A stretch of DNA of 64,000 nt from Conexibacter arvalis (GTDB lineage: Bacteria; Actinomycetota; Thermoleophilia; Solirubrobacterales; Solirubrobacteraceae): positions 124,001 to 188,000 of the forward strand of contig NZ_JACHNU010000001.1 of the NCBI RefSeq assembly GCF_014199525.1. Reading direction: 5' to 3'. Below, in pieces: positions 17,989 to 25,756 of this stretch. The position numbers and the translations under genes were made by a program. Each line of letters starts with the position of its first letter. The stretch's first letter is position 1. The notes under the pieces were generated by a model, which had not been told where the DNA came from, made no database searches, and saw only the letters and a list, made by a program, of their open reading frames with translations.

Positions 17989-18079
17989 GACAGGAACGGT
18001 ACCGGACCACGCCCGGGTCGAACCGACACCAGCCTTGGTATGGAGACGAACCGCGGGCGCGGCGGCGGCGATCGGCTGC

Positions 18080-18472
18080 TCAGGCCGGTGGCAGCGCGAC
18101 CACGCACTCCACCTCGACGAGCAGGTCGGGGTCGGCGAGCGCGGCCACCCCGACCAGCGTGGAGGAGGGCGGCGGGCTCCCGTGCAGCGCGCCAAGGATC
18201 ACCGGCACCAGCTCGGGCCGGTAGTCGACGACGTAGATCGTCTCCTTGACGATGTCGGACCGGTCGGCGCCGAGCTGCGCCAGGATGCGGTCGATGCGGC
18301 CGGCGATCGCCTCGACCTGGGCCTGGTGGCTGCCCTTCCCGACCACCGCGCCGCTCTCGTCCCAGGCGAGCTGTCCGCTGAGGAAGGCGACCCGGCCGCC
18401 GTCGACGACGGAGACCTGGCTGACCAGGTCGGGCAGTCCGAAGACGCCGTCGGGCTCGATCCGCTCGATCAT
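18080..18472 (-). CDS. RidA/YjgF-family deaminase
   Basis: 130-residue RidA-type protein that typically hydrolyses reactive enamines/imines. Family features: GQLAWDESG, the central helix QVEAIAGRIDRIL, KETIYVVDY, and a C-terminal VEVECVVALP. The Arg at the RidA active site (usually in ADL[PV]xxxxVEI context) is not present; instead PDLLVEVEC, so it belongs to a RidA subfamily with uncertain activity. A GAGGAG ribosome site lies just upstream of the ATG at 18472. 15 bp downstream of the FAD monooxygenase, so probably in the same transcript. Confidence 0.82.
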   Translation of the reverse strand: MIERIEPDGVFGLPDLVSQVSVVDGGRVAFLSGQLAWDESGAVVGKGSHQAQVEAIAGRIDRILAQLGADRSDIVKETIYVVDYRPELVPVILGALHGSPPPSSTLVGVAALADPDLLVEVECVVALPPA

Positions 18473-18487
18473 GTGAAGCTCCTCTCG

Positions 18488-20020
18488 TCAGTGTGCGGTC
18501 GTGATGGCGGGGCTGGCGGCGGGGGTCGGCGCCGCGATCGCCGCGGCGGCGAGGCCGGTCTCGCGCACGAGCGCGTCGGCCTCTGTCTCGTCCGAGGCCC
18601 ACGCGACGCAGCCGTCGGGCCGGACGAGCGCCGCGCTCAGCTGCCGCCATTCGGCGCGCGGCTCGGGAACGGGCCGTTGCGGCCGGTAGCGCGCGAGCCG
18701 GTCGGCGGCGTCACCGAGATCGAGCGCTCGCACGTCGAACCCGGGCACGCGCGCGAAATCGATCAGCACGTACCGCCCCGGCTCGAGCAGGGAGAAGAGA
18801 TCCTGATCGTCCTGCAGCCGCAGGTTCGGGGCGCGGCAGCCGGTGAGCGGGTGCGCGCCCGGCGGGGCCGCGTATCTGACGTGCAGGCCCGAGAGGCGCT
18901 CGGTCAGGCCGGCCTTCAACTGCGGCCGCTCGGCGATCAGGCGAGCGAGGAACGACCGCAGCTCTCCTCCCTGCAGCGTGAAGTCCATGAACAGCGCGGT
19001 CTGCGCCTGGCTCTGCTCCAGCAGCTCCACGCCGACGGGATGGCGCTCCTCGTGGTAGCTGTCCAGCAGCGACTCCGGCGCCCAGCCGTTGAAGGTCGCG
19101 GCGAGCTTCCAACCCAGGTTCATCGCGTCCTGCACGCCGACGTTGAGCCCCACGCCGCCGGCCGGCATGTGCTGGTGGGCGGCGTCGCCGGCGACCAGGA
19201 CCCGGCCCTTGCGATACGTGCTCGCGATCCGGCTCGCGTTGCTGTAGCGCGAGAGCCAGGCGGGGCTGTGCATGCCGTAGTCGGTCCCCGCGATCCGCTG
19301 GATGCGGTCGCGCAGCTCCTCCAGCGTGAAGTCGCCCGGCCAGTCGGTCCGCAGGTCCTCGGGCGAGTGCACCGCGATCCGGTGGTTGCCGTCGGGCAGG
19401 CGGACGCACATGAACGTGCCCTCGAGCGACCACCTGCTGATGACCGGGCTGTCGGGCGGATCGGCGAGCCGCACGTCCCCAAGGGCGCCCAGCGCGGTGA
19501 ACGACGTGCCGACGAACTCGATCCCGGCGCTCTTGCGCACCGTGCTGCGGGTGCCGTCGCAGCCGACGAGGTAGTCGGCGCCGAGCGTGTACTCGCCCTC
19601 GGGTCCCTCCGCGGTGACGACCAGGCCGCCGTCCTCCTCGACGAAGCCGACGAACCGGTGGCCGCGCCGCACGTCGGCGCCGTCCGCGATCGCGCGCTCC
19701 TGGAGCAGCGCGGTCGTCCGCGCCTGCGGGATCGTGAGCGTGAACTTGAAGTCCGTGTCGAGCGCGTCGAACTCGAGCCGCTCGTCGAGGACCGCGAAGT
19801 GCCCGCTGGGCAGCTGCCCGCCCTCGGCCAGCATCTGGCGATGGGCGCCCCGCAGCGCGAACGTCTCGACCGTTCTCGGATGGACGGTGAGCGCGCGCGA
19901 GTGCGGCGAGATCTCGACGCTCTGCTCGAGCACCACCGTCGGCACGCCCGCGAGCCGCAGCTCACACGCCAGCCACATTCCCACCGGGCCTCCGCCGGCG
20001 ATCACGACCCTTCGCTCCAC
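18488..20020 (-). CDS. FAD-dependent aromatic-type monooxygenase
   Basis: 510-residue class A flavoprotein monooxygenase of the MhpA/PHBH-like family, which hydroxylates aromatic or related rings using NAD(P)H and O2. FAD-binding GGGPVG at residues 10-15, an NADPH-linked DG motif (GCDGTRSTVRK), and GDAAHQHMPAGGVGLN near 280 binding the flavin ribityl chain. GTG at 20020 has AGGAG 5 bases upstream; a GTG at 20035 is an alternative. A TetR-type palindrome (20040-20056) overlaps the likely transcription start. It probably starts the transcript running through RidA and GntR. Exact substrate not deducible. Confidence 0.87.
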   Translation of the reverse strand: MERRVVIAGGGPVGMWLACELRLAGVPTVVLEQSVEISPHSRALTVHPRTVETFALRGAHRQMLAEGGQLPSGHFAVLDERLEFDALDTDFKFTLTIPQARTTALLQERAIADGADVRRGHRFVGFVEEDGGLVVTAEGPEGEYTLGADYLVGCDGTRSTVRKSAGIEFVGTSFTALGALGDVRLADPPDSPVISRWSLEGTFMCVRLPDGNHRIAVHSPEDLRTDWPGDFTLEELRDRIQRIAGTDYGMHSPAWLSRYSNASRIASTYRKGRVLVAGDAAHQHMPAGGVGLNVGVQDAMNLGWKLAATFNGWAPESLLDSYHEERHPVGVELLEQSQAQTALFMDFTLQGGELRSFLARLIAERPQLKAGLTERLSGLHVRYAAPPGAHPLTGCRAPNLRLQDDQDLFSLLEPGRYVLIDFARVPGFDVRALDLGDAADRLARYRPQRPVPEPRAEWRQLSAALVRPDGCVAWASDETEADALVRETGLAAAAIAAPTPAASPAITTAH

Positions 20021-20039
20021 GACCTCTCCTCTCACCTGT

Positions 20040-20056
20040 CTTGGTCAGCGACCAAG
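20040..20056. promoter_or_regulatory. TetR operator 1 (monooxygenase promoter)
   Basis: CTTGGTC-AGC-GACCAAG, perfect 7+3+7 palindrome. The same sequence occurs at 22566 and, but for one outer base, at 23339, each in the promoter region of a catabolic or regulator gene of this cluster. It covers the predicted start of transcription of the monooxygenase gene. Confidence 0.8.
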
Positions 20057-20059
20057 AAC

Positions 20060-20089
20060 ACAATAGACAGTTCGACCCGGCGTTGTCCA
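20060..20089 (-). promoter_or_regulatory. promoter of the monooxygenase operon
   Basis: Minus strand: -35 TGGACA (20084-20089), 18-bp spacer, -10 TATTGT (20060-20065). The start of transcription would fall near 20053, inside operator 1, so a bound repressor would block it. Confidence 0.55.
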
Positions 20090-20136
20090 CACCGATTCCG
20101 CAGCGCGCTCGACGGCGCGCCTCCCCGCCCGCACGA

Positions 20137-21015
20137 TCAGGCCCCGCAGGCGGAGAGCAGCGACATGACGGCCCGATTGACCGGCACGGCCAGACCGTGC
20201 CGGTCGGCGGCCCGGACGACCGCACCGGTCAGCCCCTCCCACTCCAGCGGCCGGCCGAGCTCGCGATCCTGCAGCATCGAGGTCTTCGCTCCGTCGGGGA
20301 GCGACTGCATCCAGGCGACGGCGTCGTCGACCGCGCGAGCGTCGAAGACGGCCCCTTCGGCCCTGCCCACCTCGACCGCCTCGGCGATCAGCTCACCTGC
20401 CAGGTCGGCGACGCGCGGCTCGCGCAGCACCTCGCACCCGCGACCCGTGAGCGCCGTGATCGGATTCGCCGAGACGTTGGTCAGCAGCTTGGTCCACGCC
20501 GCCGTCGTGAAGTCGGCGGTCCGCTCCACGACCAGCCCTCCCGGCGCGAGCAGGTCGTGCACCCGCCGGCCCCCGGCGTCGTCCGGGACGACGAGGTCGG
20601 CCCCGGTGCGCCGCACCCGCACCCTCCCCCGTCCGAGGTGGTCGATGTTGAGGTAGACGAGGGCCGGGACGACCAGCTCGCCGGCGCGGCCGGCGAGCTG
20701 GTCGACGTGGTCGACGCCGTTGCGGGCGACGATCACGGCCGTCCCCGCGCCGCACAGGCGCATCAACCACTCCTCGGCTCCGCGCGTCTGGTGCCACTTG
20801 GTGGCGACCACGACCCAGTCGACCGGCGCGACGACCTCGGCGGGATCCCGCAGCCAGTCGCAGAGCGCGGTGAACTCGCCGTCGTCGGCGCTCACGGTGA
20901 GCGCGGCCCGCCCGGAGAAGGAGCGCCCGCAGGCGAGGACCGCGTGCCCGGCCCGCGCCAGGGCGCCGGCGATCGCCGTGCCGACCGCGCCCATGCCGAC
21001 CACCGCGACGTTCAT
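20137..21015 (-). CDS. ketopantoate reductase-like (PanE/ApbA) oxidoreductase
   Basis: 292-residue 2-dehydropantoate 2-reductase family protein. N-terminal NADPH loop MNVAVVGMGAVGTAIAG (GxGxxG at residues 8-13), ATKWHQT, and a C-terminal helical domain with the family Lys/Asn pattern (TKLLTNVSANPI near residue 180, and QDRELGRPLEWEGL with Glu). In vitamin synthesis it makes pantoate, but a location inside a TetR-controlled catabolic cluster suggests reduction or oxidation of a pathway keto/hydroxy acid. ATG at 21015 chosen since MNVAVVG begins the fold. The permease gene ends 41 bp upstream of it on the same strand. Confidence 0.83.
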   Translation of the reverse strand: MNVAVVGMGAVGTAIAGALARAGHAVLACGRSFSGRAALTVSADDGEFTALCDWLRDPAEVVAPVDWVVVATKWHQTRGAEEWLMRLCGAGTAVIVARNGVDHVDQLAGRAGELVVPALVYLNIDHLGRGRVRVRRTGADLVVPDDAGGRRVHDLLAPGGLVVERTADFTTAAWTKLLTNVSANPITALTGRGCEVLREPRVADLAGELIAEAVEVGRAEGAVFDARAVDDAVAWMQSLPDGAKTSMLQDRELGRPLEWEGLTGAVVRAADRHGLAVPVNRAVMSLLSACGA

Positions 21016-21055
21016 GCGCGACCGTCCGTCCGCCGACGCCGGGGCCGGCGCGCTC

Positions 21056-22507
21056 CTACTCGGCAACGGTCGCCAGCTCCCGCGACTCGGCGGCCGGGGC
21101 CTCCGCCGGCGAGCGCCGCCGCTCCGCCCACGCCGCGGCGACGGCGCCGACCACGAGGATCGCGGGCGCGAGCTTGATCACGAGGCTGTCGCTGCCGACG
21201 ATCGAGTCGTAGTTGGCGACGATGCAGCCAAGGATGACGAGGAAGCAGATCGTCGAGACCACGGGCGCGACCCGCCCGACGAAGTACGAGGCGTCGCCGA
21301 GCCTGCCGCGCACCGACGAGGCGAAGACGCTCACCGACAGCATCATCAGCCCGAAGACGTACGCGACGGTGTTGACCCCGGCGACGGCCGGGAACAGCCC
21401 GGTCAGCGGGTCGAAGCCCGCGATCGCGAACGGGGCGATCACGGCGACGATCACGACCGCCTGCGTCGCGACGGCGACGACGGGGACGCCGCGCTGGTTG
21501 ACGCGCGACAGCCCGGTCGGCAGCAGGCCGCTGCGCCCGAACGCGAACATGTAGCGCACCGCCGCGTTGTGCCAGGCGACCGCTCCCGCCGCGAAGCTGA
21601 GCACCGCGGAGCCCGCGATCAGCGGACCGGCCCAGGAGCCAAGGTAGGTCTCGGCCGCGAGCGGCAGGACCAGCCCCGGATCGGCCCCCGCGACCGCCTG
21701 CACGTCGTCGAAGGCGGCGATCAGCGACCACGTCGAGAAGACGTATATCAGGCACAGGACGGCCAGCGCCGTGTAGATCGCGCGGGCGATGTTGCGGTTC
21801 TGCCCGGTCTCCTCGCCATACGAGGCCACGCTCTCGAAGCCGGCGAAGGAGACGGCGATCATCGCCAGCGTGAAGGCGATCGCCCCGGTCGACGGCCACG
21901 TTCCCACGCCCACCGACGGCGTGGTCGGATGGTCCTGGACCAGCACCGCGATCCCGACGGCGAGGAGGATCGCGAACCCGACGCAGGAGAGGACGGCGAT
22001 CACGCGCTTGGTGTCGAGCAGCCCGCGGAAGCCGCACGCCGCCACGACGGCCCAGACCCCGCCCGCGTAGACCCACCACGGGAGGTCGAGCGAGAGGTAC
22101 TGCTGGCCGAAGAGGACGGCGAAGTAGCCGGCCCCCGCCGTCATCGACGCGGCCGCCAGGTTGTAGGCGATGAACAGCACCATCGCGGTCGCCGCCCCGA
22201 CCCTGCGGCCGAGCCCGTAGGCGACGAAGGCGTAGCTGGCGCCCGCGTTGACGACATGTCGGCTGATCGCGACGTAGCCCGCGGCGAAGATGGCGAGCAC
22301 CGCTGCCATCGCGATCGTCAACGCGATCGTCCCGGGGCCGACGCCGAAACCGAGGCTGAGCGAATAGCTCGACGCGATCGTCGTCAACGGCGCCGTGATC
22401 GCGACGATCATGAACACCATGCCCGGATAGGCGATCGCGTTCTGCATCAGCGTCCGGCGCGGCGCACGCGGCAGCGCCCCGCCGACCGACGGGTTCACGT
22501 CATCCAT
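21056..22507 (-). CDS. APC-superfamily amino acid/amine permease
   Basis: 483-residue inner-membrane transporter with about 12 hydrophobic segments; the first two contain the APC signature (APLTTIASSYSLSLGFGVGP) and the TM6 region has SFAGFESVASYGEET, which contains the glutamate-rich loop typical of the family. Imports an amino acid or amine by ion symport, presumably the pathway substrate. ATG at 22507 preceded by GGAGGGAG at the right distance. It is divergent from tetR and its promoter region contains operator 2, so it is probably repressed by the TetR protein. Upstream of the panE-like gene on the same strand. Confidence 0.86.
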   Translation of the reverse strand: MDDVNPSVGGALPRAPRRTLMQNAIAYPGMVFMIVAITAPLTTIASSYSLSLGFGVGPGTIALTIAMAAVLAIFAAGYVAISRHVVNAGASYAFVAYGLGRRVGAATAMVLFIAYNLAAASMTAGAGYFAVLFGQQYLSLDLPWWVYAGGVWAVVAACGFRGLLDTKRVIAVLSCVGFAILLAVGIAVLVQDHPTTPSVGVGTWPSTGAIAFTLAMIAVSFAGFESVASYGEETGQNRNIARAIYTALAVLCLIYVFSTWSLIAAFDDVQAVAGADPGLVLPLAAETYLGSWAGPLIAGSAVLSFAAGAVAWHNAAVRYMFAFGRSGLLPTGLSRVNQRGVPVVAVATQAVVIVAVIAPFAIAGFDPLTGLFPAVAGVNTVAYVFGLMMLSVSVFASSVRGRLGDASYFVGRVAPVVSTICFLVILGCIVANYDSIVGSDSLVIKLAPAILVVGAVAAAWAERRRSPAEAPAAESRELATVAE

Positions 22508-22565
22508 CTGCACTCCCTCCTCTGGGATGCCGGTCTCCGGCGGCACCGCGCCGACCGTCGACCTT

Positions 22566-22582
22566 CTTGGTCGTCGACCAAG
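22566..22582. promoter_or_regulatory. TetR operator 2 (permease/tetR intergenic)
   Basis: CTTGGTC-GTC-GACCAAG, perfect palindrome in the 99-bp gap between the divergent permease and tetR genes; it is ideally placed to control both. Confidence 0.85.
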
Positions 22583-22594
22583 GAACGGGAAATC

Positions 22595-22600
22595 TATACT
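22595..22600 (+). promoter_or_regulatory. -10 element of tetR
   Basis: TATACT, one mismatch from TATAAT, ends 6 bp before the GTG start. Transcription would begin at about the G of that GTG, giving a leaderless mRNA. No clear -35 hexamer. Confidence 0.5.
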
Positions 22601-22614
22601 GGGTCAGTGACCAA
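22600..22614. promoter_or_regulatory. near-operator over tetR start codon
   Basis: TGGGTC-AGT-GACCAA differs from the operator consensus TTGGTC-N3-GACCAA at one position. It covers the GTG start of tetR and could provide extra autoregulation. Confidence 0.4.
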
Positions 22615-23272
22615 AGCGCAAGGAAAGGCCGCCCGCACCTCCTCGCTGACCCCCGACGACGTCCTCGCCGCCGCGCTCGAGGTGCTCGAGGAGCGCGGGC
22701 TCGACGGGGTCTCGACGCGCGCCGTCGCGAACCGGCTCGACGTCCGCATGAACACGGTGCTCTGGCACGTCAAGACGAAGGCCGGGCTGCTCGACCTGAT
22801 GGCGGACGCGATCGTCGGCGAGGTCGCGCTCGACGACCTCGCGGGCGACTGGAGAGACCGGGCCGTCGAGCTGATGCGCCGCCTCCGCCTCGCGCTGCTC
22901 TCCCACCGCGACGGCGCGCTCGTCGTCTCCGGCACCTTCCCCGCGCTGCCGCGCACGCTGCGGCTCGCCGACACCCTGCTCGCGACGCTCCTCGACGGCG
23001 CCCGGGACGCCAGAACCGCCGCGTGGACGGCGTGGGCGCTGGTCTATTTCACGCTCGGGCTGGTCCAGGAGGAGCAGCAGACGCCCGCCCTGCTCCACGA
23101 CGCGGTCGCGCGCGAGATCTCGCCGACGACCTACCCGGCCCTCTCGGCGGTGCTCGACGAGTACGCCGCCGCCGACTTCACCGACCGCTTCGAGTACGGC
23201 GCCGCGGCGATCCTCGCGCCGCTCGACTCCCCCGCGGCCAAGGCGGCCGCCCCCGCGCGCAAGCGCCGCTGA
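22607..23272 (+). CDS. TetR-family repressor with TetR_C domain
   Basis: 221-residue repressor. N-terminal HTH (about residues 15-65: VLAAALEVLEERGLDGVSTR, AVANRLDV, NTVLWHVKTKAGLLD, a W-H variant of the YYHF/YWHV helix 3 region) and a C-terminal ligand/dimer domain of the classical tetracycline-repressor type (TAWTAWALVYFTLGLVQEE). Probably represses its own gene and the operons carrying TTGGTC-N3-GACCAA at 20040, 22566 and 23339. The GTG at 22607 follows a -10 at 22595-22600 with no ribosome site, so translation may be leaderless. A 3' hairpin at 23293 may end transcription. Inducer unknown, but presumably the permease substrate. Confidence 0.85.
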   Translation: MTKAQGKAARTSSLTPDDVLAAALEVLEERGLDGVSTRAVANRLDVRMNTVLWHVKTKAGLLDLMADAIVGEVALDDLAGDWRDRAVELMRRLRLALLSHRDGALVVSGTFPALPRTLRLADTLLATLLDGARDARTAAWTAWALVYFTLGLVQEEQQTPALLHDAVAREISPTTYPALSAVLDEYAAADFTDRFEYGAAAILAPLDSPAAKAAAPARKRR

Positions 23273-23292
23273 CGAGCGATTCCGACCGGGCC

Positions 23293-23320
23293 GACGCCGC
23301 CGCGCTTGCGGCGCGGCGTC
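23293..23320 (+). terminator. possible terminator after tetR
   Basis: GACGCCGC and GCGGCGTC form an 8-bp stem around a 12-base GC-rich centre, 20 bp after the tetR stop and just upstream of operator 3. Confidence 0.4.
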
Positions 23321-23338
23321 GCCTGCTGTACCGTCGTT

Positions 23339-23355
23339 GTTGGTCACCGACCAAG
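23339..23355. promoter_or_regulatory. TetR operator 3 (aldehyde dehydrogenase promoter region)
   Basis: GTTGGTC-ACC-GACCAAG; the 15-base core TTGGTC-N3-GACCAA is perfect. It lies 122 bp before the GTG at 23478. Confidence 0.8.
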
Positions 23356-23477
23356 AGAGATGGTCCTCGCCATCCCGCTCCCGGGCGGTCGTTCGCGGCT
23401 GCGCCTCGCGCGCCCGATCGGCCCGGCCGCCACGCTCGGCGAGCGATCCCGCACACCTCGATCGAACCGGAGATGCC

Positions 23478-24929
23478 GTGTCCGCCAACACCGCCGTCGA
23501 GAGCTCATTCAACGATCGCCGCGACGAGCGTGAATTCGCGCTCTTGATCGACGGGGCGCTCGTCCCCGGCGACGACACGATGGCGATCGCCAACCCGGCG
23601 ACGGGCGAGCCGGTCGCCACCTGCCCGCGCGGGTCGGCGCGCCAGCTCGACGCGGCCGTCGCGGCCGCGAAGGCGGCCTTCCCCGGCTGGGCCCGCACCT
23701 CGCTCCAGGAGCGACGGCGCCTGCTGACGACGATCGCCGACGTGATCGAGGCCAACGCCGACGAGCTCGCCGCCCTGCTCACCGCCGAGCAGGGCAGACC
23801 GCTCTCCGACGCCACCCTCGAAGCGCACGGGACCGCGGCCTTCTTCCGGCACGTCGCCGGGCTCGAGCACGAGACGCGGGTGCTCGACGACGGCCCCGAC
23901 CGCCGCGTCGAGCTGCGGCGCCGCCCGCTCGGGGTCGTCGCCGCGATCCTGCCCTGGAACGCCCCGCTGCTCGTGATCGCCTTCAAGGTGCCGGCGGCGC
24001 TGCTGGCCGGCAACACGGTCGTCGTCAAGCCGGCCGCGACGACGCCGCTCGCCACCCTCGCGCTGGCGCGGCTGATCGCGGAGGTCACGCCGCGCGGCGT
24101 CATCAACGTCGTCACCGACGCCAACGACCTCGGCGACCGCCTCACCGACCACCCCGACGTCGCCAAGGTGACCTTCACCGGCTCGACCGCGACCGGGCTG
24201 AAGGTGATGGCCAACGCGGCGAAGACGCTGAAGCGGGTCACGCTCGAGCTGGGCGGCAACGACGCCGCGATCGTGCTCGACGACGCCGATCCGAGAGCGG
24301 TCGCCCCCGGCATCTTCCACGGCGCCTTCTGGAACTGCGGGCAGGTCTGCCTGGCGATCAAGCGCCTCTACGTCCACGACTCGCTCTACGACGAGCTGTG
24401 CGAGGAGCTCGCCGCGCTGGCCCGGCAGGCCGTCGTCGGCGACGGCAGCGACGCCGACACGCAGATCGGCCCGCTGCAGAACCGCATGCAGTACGAGAAG
24501 GTGAAGGGCTTCCTGGCGGACGCCAGAGCCCACGGGCGCATCGTGGCCGGCGGCGAGCTGTCGGGCTCCGCGGGCTACTTCGTCGCGCCGACGATCGTCG
24601 CCGACATCGCGGAGGGCAGCCGCCTCGTCGACGAGGAGCAGTTCGGGCCGATCCTGCCGGTGCTCCGCTTCTCCACCACCAAGGAGGCGGTCGAGCGGGC
24701 CAACGCGAGCCCCTACGGCCTCGGCGCGTCGGTCTGGTCCTCCGATCTCGACCGCGCCGTCGCGGTCGCCGACCAGCTGGAGGCCGGCACCGTCTGGATC
24801 AACAAGCACATCGACGTCGCGCCCCACATCCCGCAGGCCGGCGCCAAGCAGTCGGGCATCGGCGCCGAGCTCGGAGAGGTCGGGCTGCTCGAGTACACGC
24901 AGGTCCAGGTCCTCAACGTCAAGAAGTGA
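23478..24929 (+). CDS. NAD(P)-dependent aldehyde dehydrogenase
   Basis: 483-residue aldehyde dehydrogenase. Catalytic Glu in TLELGGNDA and catalytic Cys in WNCGQVCLA (second Cys), NAD-binding loop FTGSTATG, and family-typical EEQFGPILPV and PYGLGASVWS. Oxidises a pathway aldehyde to the acid in the cytoplasm. I chose GTG 23478 because residues from there match the expected N-terminus; the frame is open to 23337 but that part overlaps the operator. The class II aldolase follows 40 bp downstream and probably shares the transcript. Operator 3 suggests control by the adjacent TetR protein. Confidence 0.88.
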   Translation: MSANTAVESSFNDRRDEREFALLIDGALVPGDDTMAIANPATGEPVATCPRGSARQLDAAVAAAKAAFPGWARTSLQERRRLLTTIADVIEANADELAALLTAEQGRPLSDATLEAHGTAAFFRHVAGLEHETRVLDDGPDRRVELRRRPLGVVAAILPWNAPLLVIAFKVPAALLAGNTVVVKPAATTPLATLALARLIAEVTPRGVINVVTDANDLGDRLTDHPDVAKVTFTGSTATGLKVMANAAKTLKRVTLELGGNDAAIVLDDADPRAVAPGIFHGAFWNCGQVCLAIKRLYVHDSLYDELCEELAALARQAVVGDGSDADTQIGPLQNRMQYEKVKGFLADARAHGRIVAGGELSGSAGYFVAPTIVADIAEGSRLVDEEQFGPILPVLRFSTTKEAVERANASPYGLGASVWSSDLDRAVAVADQLEAGTVWINKHIDVAPHIPQAGAKQSGIGAELGEVGLLEYTQVQVLNVKK

Positions 24930-24969
24930 CGTCGCCGCCCTCGCGAGACCACCAAGGAGCCCCTCAGCC

Positions 24970-25743
24970 ATGTCCACCGCACCGCACACCGATCCCCGCG
25001 ACGCCATCCGGCCGGCCCTCGCCGACGAGCTGAGCGGCCTTCCGTGGGACCTGCGCCAGCGCGTCGCGCTGGCTTGCCGCATCCTCGCCGCCGAGCGGCA
25101 CTGCTTCGCGCTCGCCGGCCAGGTGACCGTCCGCGCCGAGGCGAACAGCTTCTGGACCGTGCCGTGGAGCCCCGCCTTCGACGCGATCGGCGTGCGCGAC
25201 GTGATCCGGATCGACGACGACCTCAACCCGCTCGAGGGCAGCGCGCAGCCCAACCCGGCCGTCCGCTTCCACTACTGGATCTACAGAGCCCGGCCCGAGG
25301 TGGAGTGCATCGTCCACACCCACCCGCCGGCGATCGCGGCGCTCTCGATGCTCGGCAGACCGCTGGTCGTCTCGCACATGGACACGATGCCGCTCTACGA
25401 CGACGTCGCGTTCCTGCGCGACTGGCCCGGGGTCCCGGTCGCCGACCAGGAGGGCGAGATCATCTCGGCCGCGCTGGGCGGCAAGAAGGCGATCCTGCTC
25501 GCCCACCACGGCCTGATCGCGACCGGCAGATCGGTCCAGGAGGCGACCGTGCTCGCGCTGATGATGGAGCACGCCGCCGACCTGCAGCTGCGCGCCGAGG
25601 CGACCGGCGGCGCGATCGCCGCGACCCCCGACGCGCTGGCGAGGGAGGCGCGCGAGTTCCTGCTGCAGCCGTCGATCGTCGACGCCACCTTCCGCGCGTT
25701 CGCCGACCGCGTCCTGCGCAGCGACCCGGCGACGATCGGCTGA
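24970..25743 (+). CDS. class II aldolase/adducin-family protein
   Basis: 257-residue zinc-dependent aldolase-fold protein. Zn ligands visible in HTHPPA (about residues 111-116) and LLAHHGLIA (about 177-181); upstream FHYWIYRARPEVECIVH is the substrate/Zn-proximal loop. Family members are L-fuculose/ribulose phosphate aldolases, but many bacterial ones act on small hydroxy acids or ring products in catabolic gene sets. AAGGAG ribosome site before ATG 24970. Co-transcribed with the aldehyde dehydrogenase, so likely a late step of the TetR-regulated pathway. Confidence 0.82.
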   Translation: MSTAPHTDPRDAIRPALADELSGLPWDLRQRVALACRILAAERHCFALAGQVTVRAEANSFWTVPWSPAFDAIGVRDVIRIDDDLNPLEGSAQPNPAVRFHYWIYRARPEVECIVHTHPPAIAALSMLGRPLVVSHMDTMPLYDDVAFLRDWPGVPVADQEGEIISAALGGKKAILLAHHGLIATGRSVQEATVLALMMEHAADLQLRAEATGGAIAATPDALAREAREFLLQPSIVDATFRAFADRVLRSDPATIG

Positions 25744-25756
25744 CGGGCGCGCCGGC

